Source of the DNA: Alphaproteobacteria bacterium | GTDB taxonomy: Bacteria > Pseudomonadota > Alphaproteobacteria > Bin95 | Reading direction: 5' to 3' | Assembly (NCBI GenBank): GCA_022822125.1 | Contig: JAJECF010000235.1 | Span: 1-15,147, forward strand | Length of the DNA: 15,147 nt | Part shown: piece after piece, positions 1 through 8,382 of the stretch | How positions within the stretch are numbered: position 1 is the stretch's first letter | Layout: every line of letters begins with the position of its first letter | Notes under the pieces: model-generated | The model's input: only the letters and a program-made list of their open reading frames with translations | Databases searched by the model: none | What the model was told of the DNA's origin: nothing | Program-made: the position numbers and the translations under genes

Positions 1-108
1 CGCCGCATGCGCGATACCGGCGAATACTCCGTCAGCGACCTCGCCGAACTCTTCTCTGTCTCCAGACCGACCGTGTACCGCACACTGCAAAGAACCAAGG
101 CCGCTTAG
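1..108 (+). CDS. Serine recombinase (resolvase/invertase), C-terminal helix-turn-helix end, cut by window edge
   Basis: Only the last 35 codons are present. They read in frame from base 1 to a TAG at 106-108. The peptide has the C-terminal helix-turn-helix of the resolvase/invertase family: the first helix and turn around GEYSVSDLAELFSVS and the recognition helix RPTVYRTLQRT. This domain binds half-sites of the recombination site, while the catalytic serine domain would lie to the left, outside the window. It is the only gene here on the plus strand. Its stop overlaps the stop of the truncated coupling-protein gene, so the two genes meet tail to tail. Such resolvases usually belong to Tn3-type transposons or plasmid multimer-resolution modules. 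Which applies cannot be told from this fragment, and no transposon terminal repeat is recognisable next to it. Confidence 0.85.
   Translation, partial: RRMRDTGEYSVSDLAELFSVSRPTVYRTLQRTKAA
105..108. other. Tail-to-tail junction of resolvase gene and truncated coupling-protein gene
   Basis: The plus-strand TAG (106-108) and the minus-strand TAA (105-107) share bases. Homology to the coupling-protein family seems to run almost to the last residues before the stop, so the breakpoint is probably within a few bases of position 108. I see no target-site duplication or terminal inverted repeat, though only 107 bases of the left partner are visible. Confidence 0.55.
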
Positions 109-1325
109 CGTAGGATTTCGCCCTCTACTACCAATGACCCCTGGTTCGCGATCGTCGTGTAATTCGACCCCGACTCCTGCGAGCTCGTCGCCAGCTCCGA
201 CTCAACGGCGCGGTGCGCAAGGCCGCCGGCAAAGGACTCGCTGTCCAGAATTTGCGCGCTCAGAATCTTCCGGTTGTCCGGACCCATCGAGAGGTTCTCG
301 AACACATGCGCCAGGTTCCTGTTCTCGTCATCGGCCCTGTATCCCGCCCAGGCGATATGTCCGGAGATCAACCGCTTCGCGCTCTCGTAGAAATGCCGGC
401 TGTTGCTGGCGTCGCTGGTCGGCGGGGTCAACAGCGCCTGGACCAGCGTGTCGATGTCCTGGACCGCCTTCTCCTCGCCTCTCAGGAAATCCAGCGGATT
501 GTATGTATGCCTCTTGACCTCCCGAGGCAGATGGCAGTGCGGATGCTGCTCGCGATGCCGGCCGATCACGTCATAGGGGTCCAGCAACACGACCTTCCGC
601 CCGAGCTCCCGCCGCCGGCGGGCAACGATGCAATAGAGCTCGCCCCGCGGATCGATCGATACGGTCGACCCCTGCCAGCCCCGCTCTCCCGGCGCCAGCA
701 GGTTCGAGGCGATGAGCGCTCCCTTGCCGGTCCGCGGCGGCGCGATCGTCATCGCGTGGCCCTCCAGGGGCCAGACCGCGAGCGGGGCTCCGTTGCCCGG
801 CGTCGTCTGTCCGAGAATGATGCCGCCCTTCCGTTGCCCGAGCCTGCGGAGATGACGCTGTCCCATCAGCTTCGAGGCGCCATGCAGTTCCGATTTCGAG
901 CGCCGGCGCTTCGAGATGCGCCCCGCCCCGGTCAGCCCCGTCAGCATGGCCGTGAACCACAACAGGGCGAATACCGGCGCCACCGGGATCGGCGCCACGA
1001 GCCGGAACTGGTCCACCACCGTCCCGTCGCCCACCAACGCCGTGAAGCCCGCCAGGTCGCGGGCCAGGACGAACGCCACGTGATCGAGCAGGAGAGTCAT
1101 GCCCGCCACAGCCGCGGTCGGTCCGTAGATGCCGATCTTCCAGCCGAGCCCGCCGCGCTTCAGGTCGGTGAACATCAGCACCGCGAAGGAGGCGGCGACC
1201 ATGCCGGCCAGCACCCAGCCCCGGATCTCCGGATCGGGCCGTTCAGTCCACAGCCAGTACACGAGCGCCCATCCCGAAATCCCGGTTCCGAGCGCCAGCC
1301 CCAGATGGATTGCGAATCCCTTCAT
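105..1325 (-). CDS. virD4: VirD4/TraG-family type IV coupling protein, C-terminally truncated
   Basis: A coupling protein takes relaxase-bound DNA or protein substrates to the secretion channel at the inner membrane, using ATP. Four hydrophobic segments lie at about residues 7-25, 37-53, 65-85 and 112-130, followed by a basic stretch (GRISKRRRSK). The Walker A motif APPRTGKG is at 195-202, then the family motifs SIDPRGELY (223-231), LLDPY (247-251), TYNPLDFL (274-281) and HFYESAKRLISG (311-322). The start ATG is 9 bases after the dotA/traY stop and has the ribosome site GAGGAAG at 1330-1336. Family members are usually 600 or more residues. This one ends at 406, before the Walker B aspartate-glutamate motif and the rest of the RecA-like core, at the 3' end of a resolvase gene. 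The family is clear, and the product is probably inactive as it stands. Confidence 0.88.
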   Translation of the reverse strand: MKGFAIHLGLALGTGISGWALVYWLWTERPDPEIRGWVLAGMVAASFAVLMFTDLKRGGLGWKIGIYGPTAAVAGMTLLLDHVAFVLARDLAGFTALVGDGTVVDQFRLVAPIPVAPVFALLWFTAMLTGLTGAGRISKRRRSKSELHGASKLMGQRHLRRLGQRKGGIILGQTTPGNGAPLAVWPLEGHAMTIAPPRTGKGALIASNLLAPGERGWQGSTVSIDPRGELYCIVARRRRELGRKVVLLDPYDVIGRHREQHPHCHLPREVKRHTYNPLDFLRGEEKAVQDIDTLVQALLTPPTSDASNSRHFYESAKRLISGHIAWAGYRADDENRNLAHVFENLSMGPDNRKILSAQILDSESFAGGLAHRAVESELATSSQESGSNYTTIANQGSLVVEGEILR

Positions 1326-1334
1326 GCCACTTCC

Positions 1335-3668
1335 TCAATTGCCCTGCTCAAGAACGTTATCCGGCCCGCCACTCGGCCGACGTCCGATGCCGCCCCGGCC
1401 GCGTTGGCCCACGCGCATCGATCCGAGCCGCCCGAACGCGCCCGCGATCCCGCCGCTGAGCCGATCCGTATCTCCGTCGCCGCGATCCCGTCCGCCGATC
1501 CAGTCCATCGCGACCGCCGGCAGATGGTCGATCAGCTTGAAACAGGCGTTCATCAGGCCGTAGACGGTCATCAGGTAGATCGCCAGCATCGCGAGCCAGC
1601 CGAGCACGCCGATCCCGCCCGACGCGCCGCCGTCGAACACCAGCCTCCGGAACACGTCGTTGAAGCTGTCCATGATCGTGACGAACAGCAGATACCCGAC
1701 GACGAGGCCGAACAGCATCAGCACCGGGCGCAGCACCAGCCCGGGCAGGAAGAGCCAGCCCTGGCGCGTAGCTGCCGTCACGAAACTGTCCCCGCGCACC
1801 ATGTGCCCGGCAAGCCAGACCGGCATGGCGAACACGGCCGCGATGACGGCGATCAGCCAGGCCAGCAGGCCGAACAGGAACCGCAGGAACGGTATGACCG
1901 GCACGAGATAGGCCAGCACGAGTCCTGCGAGGATCATGAGGCCCAGGATCGTCGAGACGATGCTGTCCGATACCTGCCAGACCGCCTCGAACTTGTCGAG
2001 GCCGCCGCCGATGAGCGGGATTGACTCAAGCACGTTCGAGCCGGCCGCGACCAGGCCGAGGGTCGCCAGCGCGCTGAGCCCCTTGGCGACAAGGCTGTGC
2101 CCGAGCGACACCAGGTCCAGGATCGGGTTTCCGCTGTCGACGAACTCGATATTCTCCAGGTCGAGCCAGTCGAAGGAGCCTCTTCCGACCCCTCCGAAGC
2201 CGCCCCAGCCATTGGCCGGATCGGCCGAGACGCCGAGCGCGGCCGGGTATTCGTTCGATGAGCCGAGCTGCTCCGCGGCCGCCCTTACCGCCGCGTCGGC
2301 CTGCGGGACGAGCTCCGCCAGCCGCGCCGAGGGCAGCGACACGCCCGGAATGTTCCCGGCGCCGAGATGATATTCGCCGACATGGCGCGTGATGGTGATG
2401 AAGAGCGAGGCCGACATGGTCCAGGGCAGGGTTTCGGCATCTTCCTTCAACTGCTCCCACAGCGACCTTGTGGCCTCGTCGCGCGTGGCCTCGGCAGCCG
2501 CGCGCACCTGCGCCAGATAGGCGCCGGCCGGGTCCGCGCGTACGAGCAGATCCTCGATATCGGGCAGCGGCCCGTCCCTGCGAACCTGCCCCGGCGGTGC
2601 GGCGAACCAGAGCGCAATGTCTCCGGCGATGCTCCGGAGCGCGGGCCTCACGGTCTGAAGCGCCGCATAATGGGCGTCCGACATCCTGCCGCCCGCCGTC
2701 GCGCCGCCGTCGACGCCGGCCTGGCCGACGGCCCCGCACATGCCCTCGGGCATGCCGCCGGCCCTGCCGTCATAGCTCTCGGACCGTCGCCTGACCTCCG
2801 TGACGCCCCGTCCACGCTCGACGATGCCCTGCACATGCTCCTCGCTCCGGATGACAACATAGGGCGCGTCCCCGGCCTCCGCCGCCGCCACATTGGCCGT
2901 GGCGGCGCAAAGCTCGACCAGGAAGAGCGACGTCAGCATGCTGCGCATCTCGCGCTGCCCGGGCGCCGGCGCCACCAGGCGGCCTTCGCCCAGGACGCCG
3001 CGGGAAAACTCGTTCCAGGTCAGCTGCGCGATGTCCCCTCCGAGCCGCGCCAGCGCCAGCCCGATATGCTGGCCCCCGGAGAGCCCGCCGAACAACGGCA
3101 CCATGAGACAGAACGCCACCGCGATCCTCAGCACCTCCTTGCCCCTGAATTTCCATCGCCCCTCGCTCGCCGTGTCGGTGCCGGCAGACACCGACGACCA
3201 GACAAGGATTACACCGCCCAGAAGCAGCATCGCGCCGCCATAGACCAGCAGCATGTTGGAAAGCGCGGAGCTGCTCCCCGTATCCAGGTCCGCGAGAAAG
3301 GCGAGCAGCTTCCTGCCTTCCTGGTCCGGCTCTCCCGAGAGGTCGGGAACCTGAACCATCTGCGCCGCCGCCGGCGACGTCCCGGCCGCCATCTCGATCA
3401 CTCCGAGAGCGATCCACACCAGACCCGCCATCGCCATGGCGACGCCGAGCGCGCCCGGCCATCCCCTCGGACGCCGCAGTTTCCCGGCCGAACCGAAGGG
3501 GCGCCCCAACGCTCCGAAAACCGCCCGCTGAACACCGAGCCCCTCGCCCAGCGCCCTTGCCGCAGGACCGAACAGGTCCGGCAGGAAAAGATAGGCCGCC
3601 GCGGACCGTCCCTTCCGCCTCGGTTCCCCGCGGCCGCGCCACTCGTCCTGCTGCGGCTTCCCGGTCAC
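1335..3668 (-). CDS. traY: DotA/TraY-like polytopic inner-membrane protein of type IVB secretion
   Basis: DotA and its IncI counterpart TraY are large multi-pass membrane proteins needed for type IVB transfer. This 777-residue protein has a long basic N-tail, then hydrophobic segments at about 72-93, 137-157 and 178-196. A large polar domain (about 200-560) follows, with Cys254 and Cys311 and a Gly-rich stretch near 488-497. A cluster of strong membrane segments lies at about 566-590, 592-618, 641-665 and 686-708, and the tail is basic and Gly/Arg-rich. This layout of few helices, a big periplasmic loop and a helix cluster is that of DotA/TraY. A possible signal-peptidase site (SPAAAQ) follows the first segment, as in DotA, whose leader is cleaved. 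The start is a GTG three bases after the upstream stop. The next in-frame ATG lies inside the first membrane segment, so GTG is preferred. The position before the coupling protein supports the call. Confidence 0.82.
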   Translation of the reverse strand: MTGKPQQDEWRGRGEPRRKGRSAAAYLFLPDLFGPAARALGEGLGVQRAVFGALGRPFGSAGKLRRPRGWPGALGVAMAMAGLVWIALGVIEMAAGTSPAAAQMVQVPDLSGEPDQEGRKLLAFLADLDTGSSSALSNMLLVYGGAMLLLGGVILVWSSVSAGTDTASEGRWKFRGKEVLRIAVAFCLMVPLFGGLSGGQHIGLALARLGGDIAQLTWNEFSRGVLGEGRLVAPAPGQREMRSMLTSLFLVELCAATANVAAAEAGDAPYVVIRSEEHVQGIVERGRGVTEVRRRSESYDGRAGGMPEGMCGAVGQAGVDGGATAGGRMSDAHYAALQTVRPALRSIAGDIALWFAAPPGQVRRDGPLPDIEDLLVRADPAGAYLAQVRAAAEATRDEATRSLWEQLKEDAETLPWTMSASLFITITRHVGEYHLGAGNIPGVSLPSARLAELVPQADAAVRAAAEQLGSSNEYPAALGVSADPANGWGGFGGVGRGSFDWLDLENIEFVDSGNPILDLVSLGHSLVAKGLSALATLGLVAAGSNVLESIPLIGGGLDKFEAVWQVSDSIVSTILGLMILAGLVLAYLVPVIPFLRFLFGLLAWLIAVIAAVFAMPVWLAGHMVRGDSFVTAATRQGWLFLPGLVLRPVLMLFGLVVGYLLFVTIMDSFNDVFRRLVFDGGASGGIGVLGWLAMLAIYLMTVYGLMNACFKLIDHLPAVAMDWIGGRDRGDGDTDRLSGGIAGAFGRLGSMRVGQRGRGGIGRRPSGGPDNVLEQGN

Positions 3669-3671
3669 AGA

Positions 3672-4814
3672 TCAGTTCGCCCCGCCAGACGCCCTCAATG
3701 CCCTGTCGCGGTCGATCTGCGCTGACAGCATCGCCGCCTGCAGCGCAAGCCGCCTCTCCTCGAGATGAAACCGCTCCCGGTCCAGCAACAGCGTGGCGGC
3801 CAGCAGCGAGGCCGTCTCCCGCAGCAGCGCTTCCCCGCCCATCGACTGGAGTTCCGCCCACCATTCCGTCCGCTCGAACCGCTTAGCGGACAGCAGGTCG
3901 ACAAGCTCCCGCCGGCTCACCGCCGCATCCGCATCCCTGCCCGGGTCCACCGCCGCCGCCCAGGCCCCGAGCTCCGGACCGGGCGCGCGCAGCGCCCGAA
4001 GATGACCCAGGGCCTCCGCGGCGAGCGCCCGCCTCGCGGCCGCCGCCCGCGACGCCATCACCCGCGCCCGCTCGCTGGCGGAGTCCACCGCGCCCAACGG
4101 CTCCGGATCCTCCACCACGGGCGCGGTCAGGTTCCTGGAGAGCGCGATCGCCGCCTGGAGCTCCTCGTCCGACCTGAAACTCTCCACGCCGAACAGACTG
4201 TCAGGCCGCAGGTCCGCGCCATGATCTTCCGGGCGCCCCCTGCACGCCGCGCTCTGAAGTGGCGCACGCTCAGGACTGCACCAGCGCTCCAGCATGCGCT
4301 CGTAGCGCTCCGCGCTGTCCGTGGCGGCCGCCGGCGCCGAACCCGTTGCCCGGTCTCCTGCGATCCGCCCCGTCTCGGAGACGCTTGCCGTCCGTCCCGC
4401 CACGACAGTCGCGACACGGGCCTCGGCCAATCCGCGCGCGCCCGTCACCACCGCGCAGGCCGACCGGGAGGGCCGCCGCGCCACCTGAGCCCTTACCTCC
4501 GCCGCATCCCGCTCGGTCTGCGCGCGGACCGCCGCGTGGCTGTCGATCGCCGTCGTGACGGCCTTTGCGTTCTTGGCCGCGTAAGCCGTCTGCTGGCCCG
4601 TCTGAAGCCTGAGGGCTTCGTAGACCGTCCTTTCCAGGACGTCGATGCGCGCGTTCACCTTGCTTATGACCCGGCTCGCCTCGCTGACCGTTTTCGGAAT
4701 CGGCGTGCAGCCCTTCCCGCCGCTGCCGAAAAGCGCGACCGCCGGCTCAGGAGCGAGCAGATGGAAGGCAAGAGTGGCGGCCGCAAACGCCATGATCGAC
4801 AGAGCCCGTCTCAT
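3672..4814 (-). CDS. Exported alpha-helical protein of the secretion locus, possible TraW/IcmX counterpart
   Basis: I do not recognise a family with certainty. The 380-residue product starts with a signal peptide (about 1-28, ending APEPAVA), then CTPIP with Cys36. A long helical, coiled-coil-prone region covers about 43-112. Further cysteines are at 120, 179 and 191, and a second Ala/Glu/Arg-rich helical half covers about 210-375. The ATG overlaps the upstream stop as ATGA and has GGGGGAG about 8 bases ahead, so this start is chosen over the much longer open frame that extends upstream. The gene sits directly before dotA/traY. In IncI plasmids traW, an exported protein likened to IcmX, lies close to traY, so TraW is a positional guess only. 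A VirB5-like pilus-tip or assembly role is also conceivable because of the helical periplasmic character. Confidence 0.7.
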   Translation of the reverse strand: MRRALSIMAFAAATLAFHLLAPEPAVALFGSGGKGCTPIPKTVSEASRVISKVNARIDVLERTVYEALRLQTGQQTAYAAKNAKAVTTAIDSHAAVRAQTERDAAEVRAQVARRPSRSACAVVTGARGLAEARVATVVAGRTASVSETGRIAGDRATGSAPAAATDSAERYERMLERWCSPERAPLQSAACRGRPEDHGADLRPDSLFGVESFRSDEELQAAIALSRNLTAPVVEDPEPLGAVDSASERARVMASRAAAARRALAAEALGHLRALRAPGPELGAWAAAVDPGRDADAAVSRRELVDLLSAKRFERTEWWAELQSMGGEALLRETASLLAATLLLDRERFHLEERRLALQAAMLSAQIDRDRALRASGGAN

Positions 4815-5338
4815 TGCGACGCTCCCCCGAACAGCCGTCTGAAGCGCTCGCGCTCGATGCCGGCATCCTCGAGCGCATTGCCGTGGATCGACCTGGTGCC
4901 GGCGCCTGGCACATCCAGGACGGGACCGGCGAACACGCCGGCATCGAGGCTCCGCCCGACATGCCGGCCGTACACGTCCCATGCCTGCGAACAGATGCGG
5001 TCCCGCGCCAGGTTGAGGAGCTGATCCAGCGCATCCCCCGGCTGGTAGAGAATGTCCATGCCGCGATAGTCGAACATGTCCCACACGCAGCTGAAGTCGA
5101 GGATCGAGTCCGGTTTCCGGATGCCCTGGTCCCGGTGCCGGATCACCGAAAAATCCGCCTGCACGCCCACCTCCGCCGCCTTCACCAGCGCCTCCGCCAC
5201 CTCCGGATCGCAATCCGGCAGCTCCGTCCCGCCTTGGCCCGACACGGGTTCCGACACCACCAGCGAGATCGCAAGGACGGCAGCCGCAAGCCGTCCGGTC
5301 CGGGGCCCCCGGTCCGCAGGTTTTCCCAACGCCCTCAT
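4811..5338 (-). CDS. Small exported protein with three cysteines, unknown function, between DotO and the DotA region
   Basis: The 175-residue product has a basic N-terminus and a hydrophobic core (about 17-33) ending in a plausible signal-peptidase site (VSG before Gln35), so it is expected in the periplasm. The mature part has cysteines at 43, 84 and 116 (DCDPEVAEAL, DFSCVWDMFDY, RICSQAWDVYGRH) and a conserved-looking aromatic/acidic centre. An uneven cysteine number allows one intramolecular disulfide plus a free thiol or a partner link. The start is fixed by the ATGA overlap with the dotO stop and by an excellent ribosome site, GGGGAGGT, five bases upstream. I cannot assign a family. The place corresponds roughly to traV in IncI plasmids, but I see no motif that supports that name. 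Tight coupling to dotO and traY suggests a role in the transfer apparatus. Confidence 0.75.
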   Translation of the reverse strand: MRALGKPADRGPRTGRLAAAVLAISLVVSEPVSGQGGTELPDCDPEVAEALVKAAEVGVQADFSVIRHRDQGIRKPDSILDFSCVWDMFDYRGMDILYQPGDALDQLLNLARDRICSQAWDVYGRHVGRSLDAGVFAGPVLDVPGAGTRSIHGNALEDAGIERERFRRLFGGASQ

Positions 5339-8300
5339 CCGTTACCTCCCCTTCCCGCCTGCATGGCGACCAGCCTGTCCGCAACTCCGCTCAGGACTTC
5401 CCTGACCGACGCCCGCGACCGCGCGCCGCGCTCCTCGAGCTCCGCGACCGCGTCGCGCACCCGCGCCTCCGCCGATCCCGTCGGGAACGCGCGGGCAAGC
5501 ACGCGCCGCGCTTCGGCCGGCCCGAGCCGCGCCTGCACTCTCCGGCGCAGCGCCACGTCGATCGGGCGGGTGTTCAGCGACCAGAGCTCCTGCGGTCCCG
5601 GCGCATTCACGACGAGCTGTTCGATCCGCCCGCGCTCACCTTCGGCCATGAGAAGCGCCGGCGCCCCGCCGGCGTCCGGTCCCCGAAGCTCGAAACGCAC
5701 TGTCTCGCGCAGCGTTTTCGAGAGGCCGAAGACGTCGCCCAATTCCTTCAACTCGCTCGCCTTGCTTTCGGAGCCCAGAACCCAGAACCGGGTCCCCAGA
5801 TCCACCAGCTTCTTGTCGAAATCGCCCAAGCTCTGGCTCGACAGCGCCAGCCGCACGCCGAGTTTCCTCGCCTCCCGGACGTCCCGCTCCACCTGGGCGC
5901 GCACCGCCAATGCTCCCCCGGTCCGGTGATACTCGTCGTAGCAGAGCCGCTTCGGCGTTTCCCTCATCTCCCGGCAGCGCTGCGCATGCCACTCACGGTA
6001 CCGCTCCGGAACGCCGGCCAGGTCCTCCTCGGCCAGCCACCAGTCGCGCGTCAGCGCGTGCCTCGCCAGCATGTAGAACGCCGCCGACTGAAGGTCCGCC
6101 TCCGGACTGCCCGTCGGCGCGACCTCGCCCAGGTCGATCACCGACAGGCGCGCATTCCCTATGTCGAAAGACGTCTCCCCGAACATGTTCGGCCAGGCCG
6201 AGCTCAGGCCCGTGAGAATCCTCAGGAACGCCCCCGTCACCGTTTCGCCGCCCGACCCGTAGCGCACATCGCGGACGAGACCCTGCACCGCCTCCGACTG
6301 CACGGCCGTCGTCAGCATCAGGAAGTTCGGCACCGCATAGCGCTGCGCACGGATCGCCGCTTCGACCGCGCCCGCGTCGAACAATGCGTCCACCACGTCC
6401 CATTGCAGCGTGTCGGGCCCGGTCGCGACGCCGTGAAGATCGACCGCCGCGTCCACTTCCTCGTCCTCGCCGCGCTCGTAACGCTTCGCCTCGTTGAGCG
6501 AGCCCGTGTCCGAACGCAACTCATACGCCTCATGGATCGTCGCCCCGACGAGTTCGCGCATGCCGTCCGGCATCCCCTCGCTTCCCGCCGGCGTCACCAT
6601 CAACGACAGCAGGTTGACGAGGAACGCGCGCTCCACCGGCAACGGGAACCGGCACCCCAGCTGCGTGTCCATCGGGTTCACCGCATGAGCGGCATCCATG
6701 CGCCAGCGCCAGCGACCCGCCTCGTGGCGCCTTCCCGCCGGCAGCGCATCGCGGACGAGTTCGACCAGCCCCGCCGCGGACGGTCCTATGTCCACCACCG
6801 CCTGAAGCGGCATGCGGGACTGGCCCCCCTGCAGCGCGAACGCCAGCCCGAGCGTGTTCAGCAGCACGCTCTTGCCCCTGCCCGGAATGCCGAAGATCAG
6901 GTCGAACCCGTGCTCCGCGCCCTCGAACCCGAAGGGAAGCGCCTTCCCGTCCCGCGACACGAACATGTGCGAGGCCGCCCGTCTCCCGCCGCTGCGCACC
7001 AGCGGCGCAGGCCGCGACACCGGCAGCATCGCCAACGCCTCCTCAAGCGGCGCCAAACCGGCTACGGCCGTCGATCCGCATGCAAATCCCGGAACCGACG
7101 CGGCCACCGACTCCAGCGGATCGCCCGTGACCGGCGTCACGCCGATCTCTCCCCAGCCTTCCACGAGCTGCTGCAGGCGGCTCACCCGCCTCGCCAGCTC
7201 CTCCCGCCGCCTGTCCGAAAGGCTCGACCCCTCGACCCAGGTCAGGAACTGCACCCGCAGCCTGACCACCGCCCGGCCCGCCGCCACATGCGCCGCCAGG
7301 CCCTGCGAGGCGTCCCGCACCGCGTGGCTGTCGGACGACGAAAAGGCCAGGAACGGGGCCGCCGCATGACGCATCATCGCGCCCGCGCGCCGCATCCCCC
7401 CGCCTTCCAGCAGGAAGGCAACCCGCACCGGCAGATTCCCGGCCGCCGCGAGCCGCTGCATCAACTCCGAAAACGGCCGCGCATTCCGCGGGCCGAGCTC
7501 CATGTCGAGCGGCGCCCAGACCCGCGACCCCAGCACCACCGCGTTGCGACCGAGAACTTCCGGCTCCCGCACCACGACCTGAGGCGCAAGCGCCGGCGGC
7601 CAGGCGCCGAGCTCCGCCGGCTCCAGATCCCGCGCCGGCGCCTCTCCCGCCGCCGTTGCAGGCACCCATCCTTCTCCGACGCTCTCCGGCCCCGCCAGCC
7701 ACCACCTGAGCGCCTTGACCGCCTCGCCGGCGTCCAGAACCCGCGACACGATGCCCGTCTCGTCCAGCACTGCCTGCACGGATTCCACAAACGCCAGGTG
7801 GCGCGCACCCAGCACGCCCTCGGCCGCGAAAGGACACTGCGACTCCTCATCGCCCGGCGCCCAGTGCTTCTTCCGCTTCCGGATCGCGCGCTTCTCCCGC
7901 CGTTCCTGATCGCGCGCCAGAATCGCGGGACCGCTCCAGCACGCCACCGTCAGGCGTTCCCCGGACAGCAGCGGCGACAACCGCTCCACCCGCTCCGCGA
8001 TCGTCGCCTCCAGGTCGATCCCCAGACGCTCGCAGCTCCTTCGCTGGCGGTCGCCCGCGAGTTCGAGCAGCCGGCGCCCCTCTTCCGGCGCGCGCTCGAA
8101 TACGATGTGCAGCGCATGGCCCTTCCCGAGGAACGCCGTGTTCAGGCGGCGTTCCACCGTCTCCACGAAGACCCCGAGCTCATCCTCGCCCATCATGCTG
8201 CGGGAGCCGTAGACGTCGATGCAGGAAGCCAGCGAGTTCTCGTTTCCGACCAACACCCCGACCCCTTCCTGCCCGGCAGCCGCACGGACCAGCATGAAGC

Positions 8301-8379
8301 TCTCCAGAGGCTTCCGCCGCTCCCGCCACCACCAGCGCAGCAGGTCCTCAAGGGAATCGGTGAGACGGCGCCTCGCCAC
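5335..8379 (-). CDS. traU: DotO/IcmB (TraU)-type VirB4-like secretion ATPase
   Basis: This is the large cytoplasmic or membrane-associated ATPase of type IVB systems, which powers assembly and transfer together with DotB. At 1014 residues it has the size of TraU and DotO. The N-terminal half (about 1-460) is the divergent VirB4-like domain, with a very basic stretch at 155-172. The RecA-like core starts near 485, with Walker A GIPGRGKS at 497-504, Walker B RLCYDEYHR at 811-819 and a sensor-type strand LALSSQS at 844-850. The start is a GTG three bases after the dotP stop. The first in-frame ATG is at codon 29, inside what looks like conserved sequence, so GTG is preferred although the ribosome site is weak. 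The stop overlaps the next start as ATGA. In IncI and Legionella a dotN/traT gene usually precedes dotO, but none is present here. Confidence 0.9.
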   Translation of the reverse strand: MARRRLTDSLEDLLRWWWRERRKPLESFMLVRAAAGQEGVGVLVGNENSLASCIDVYGSRSMMGEDELGVFVETVERRLNTAFLGKGHALHIVFERAPEEGRRLLELAGDRQRRSCERLGIDLEATIAERVERLSPLLSGERLTVACWSGPAILARDQERREKRAIRKRKKHWAPGDEESQCPFAAEGVLGARHLAFVESVQAVLDETGIVSRVLDAGEAVKALRWWLAGPESVGEGWVPATAAGEAPARDLEPAELGAWPPALAPQVVVREPEVLGRNAVVLGSRVWAPLDMELGPRNARPFSELMQRLAAAGNLPVRVAFLLEGGGMRRAGAMMRHAAAPFLAFSSSDSHAVRDASQGLAAHVAAGRAVVRLRVQFLTWVEGSSLSDRRREELARRVSRLQQLVEGWGEIGVTPVTGDPLESVAASVPGFACGSTAVAGLAPLEEALAMLPVSRPAPLVRSGGRRAASHMFVSRDGKALPFGFEGAEHGFDLIFGIPGRGKSVLLNTLGLAFALQGGQSRMPLQAVVDIGPSAAGLVELVRDALPAGRRHEAGRWRWRMDAAHAVNPMDTQLGCRFPLPVERAFLVNLLSLMVTPAGSEGMPDGMRELVGATIHEAYELRSDTGSLNEAKRYERGEDEEVDAAVDLHGVATGPDTLQWDVVDALFDAGAVEAAIRAQRYAVPNFLMLTTAVQSEAVQGLVRDVRYGSGGETVTGAFLRILTGLSSAWPNMFGETSFDIGNARLSVIDLGEVAPTGSPEADLQSAAFYMLARHALTRDWWLAEEDLAGVPERYREWHAQRCREMRETPKRLCYDEYHRTGGALAVRAQVERDVREARKLGVRLALSSQSLGDFDKKLVDLGTRFWVLGSESKASELKELGDVFGLSKTLRETVRFELRGPDAGGAPALLMAEGERGRIEQLVVNAPGPQELWSLNTRPIDVALRRRVQARLGPAEARRVLARAFPTGSAEARVRDAVAELEERGARSRASVREVLSGVADRLVAMQAGRGGNG
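5344..5351 (-). promoter_or_regulatory. Ribosome binding site of the 175-residue exported protein
   Basis: The minus strand reads GGGGAGGT, five bases before the ATG at 5338. It lies inside the end of the dotO coding sequence. It is the strongest such site in the window and fixes the start of the downstream gene. Confidence 0.75.
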
Positions 8380-8382
8380 GGC

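Noticed and set aside
1..140. A Tn3-type terminal inverted repeat or target duplication at the resolvase/coupling-protein junction
   Set aside because: I looked for a GGGG-type terminal repeat and for short direct repeats near 100-140 and saw none that is convincing; the other end of any element is outside the window.
213..2024. Plus-strand open frame of 603 codons opposite the coupling-protein and DotA genes
   Set aside because: It is antisense to two clearly recognised genes, its product is rich in Arg, Pro, His and Gln without domain features, and such frames arise from GC-rich third positions.
3672..5384. Reading the 380-residue exported protein as a 570-residue protein from the upstream start
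   Set aside because: The extra 190 residues overlap the 175-residue gene in another frame, look like shadow sequence, and would bury a good signal peptide. The ATGA start with a ribosome site at 4814 is better.
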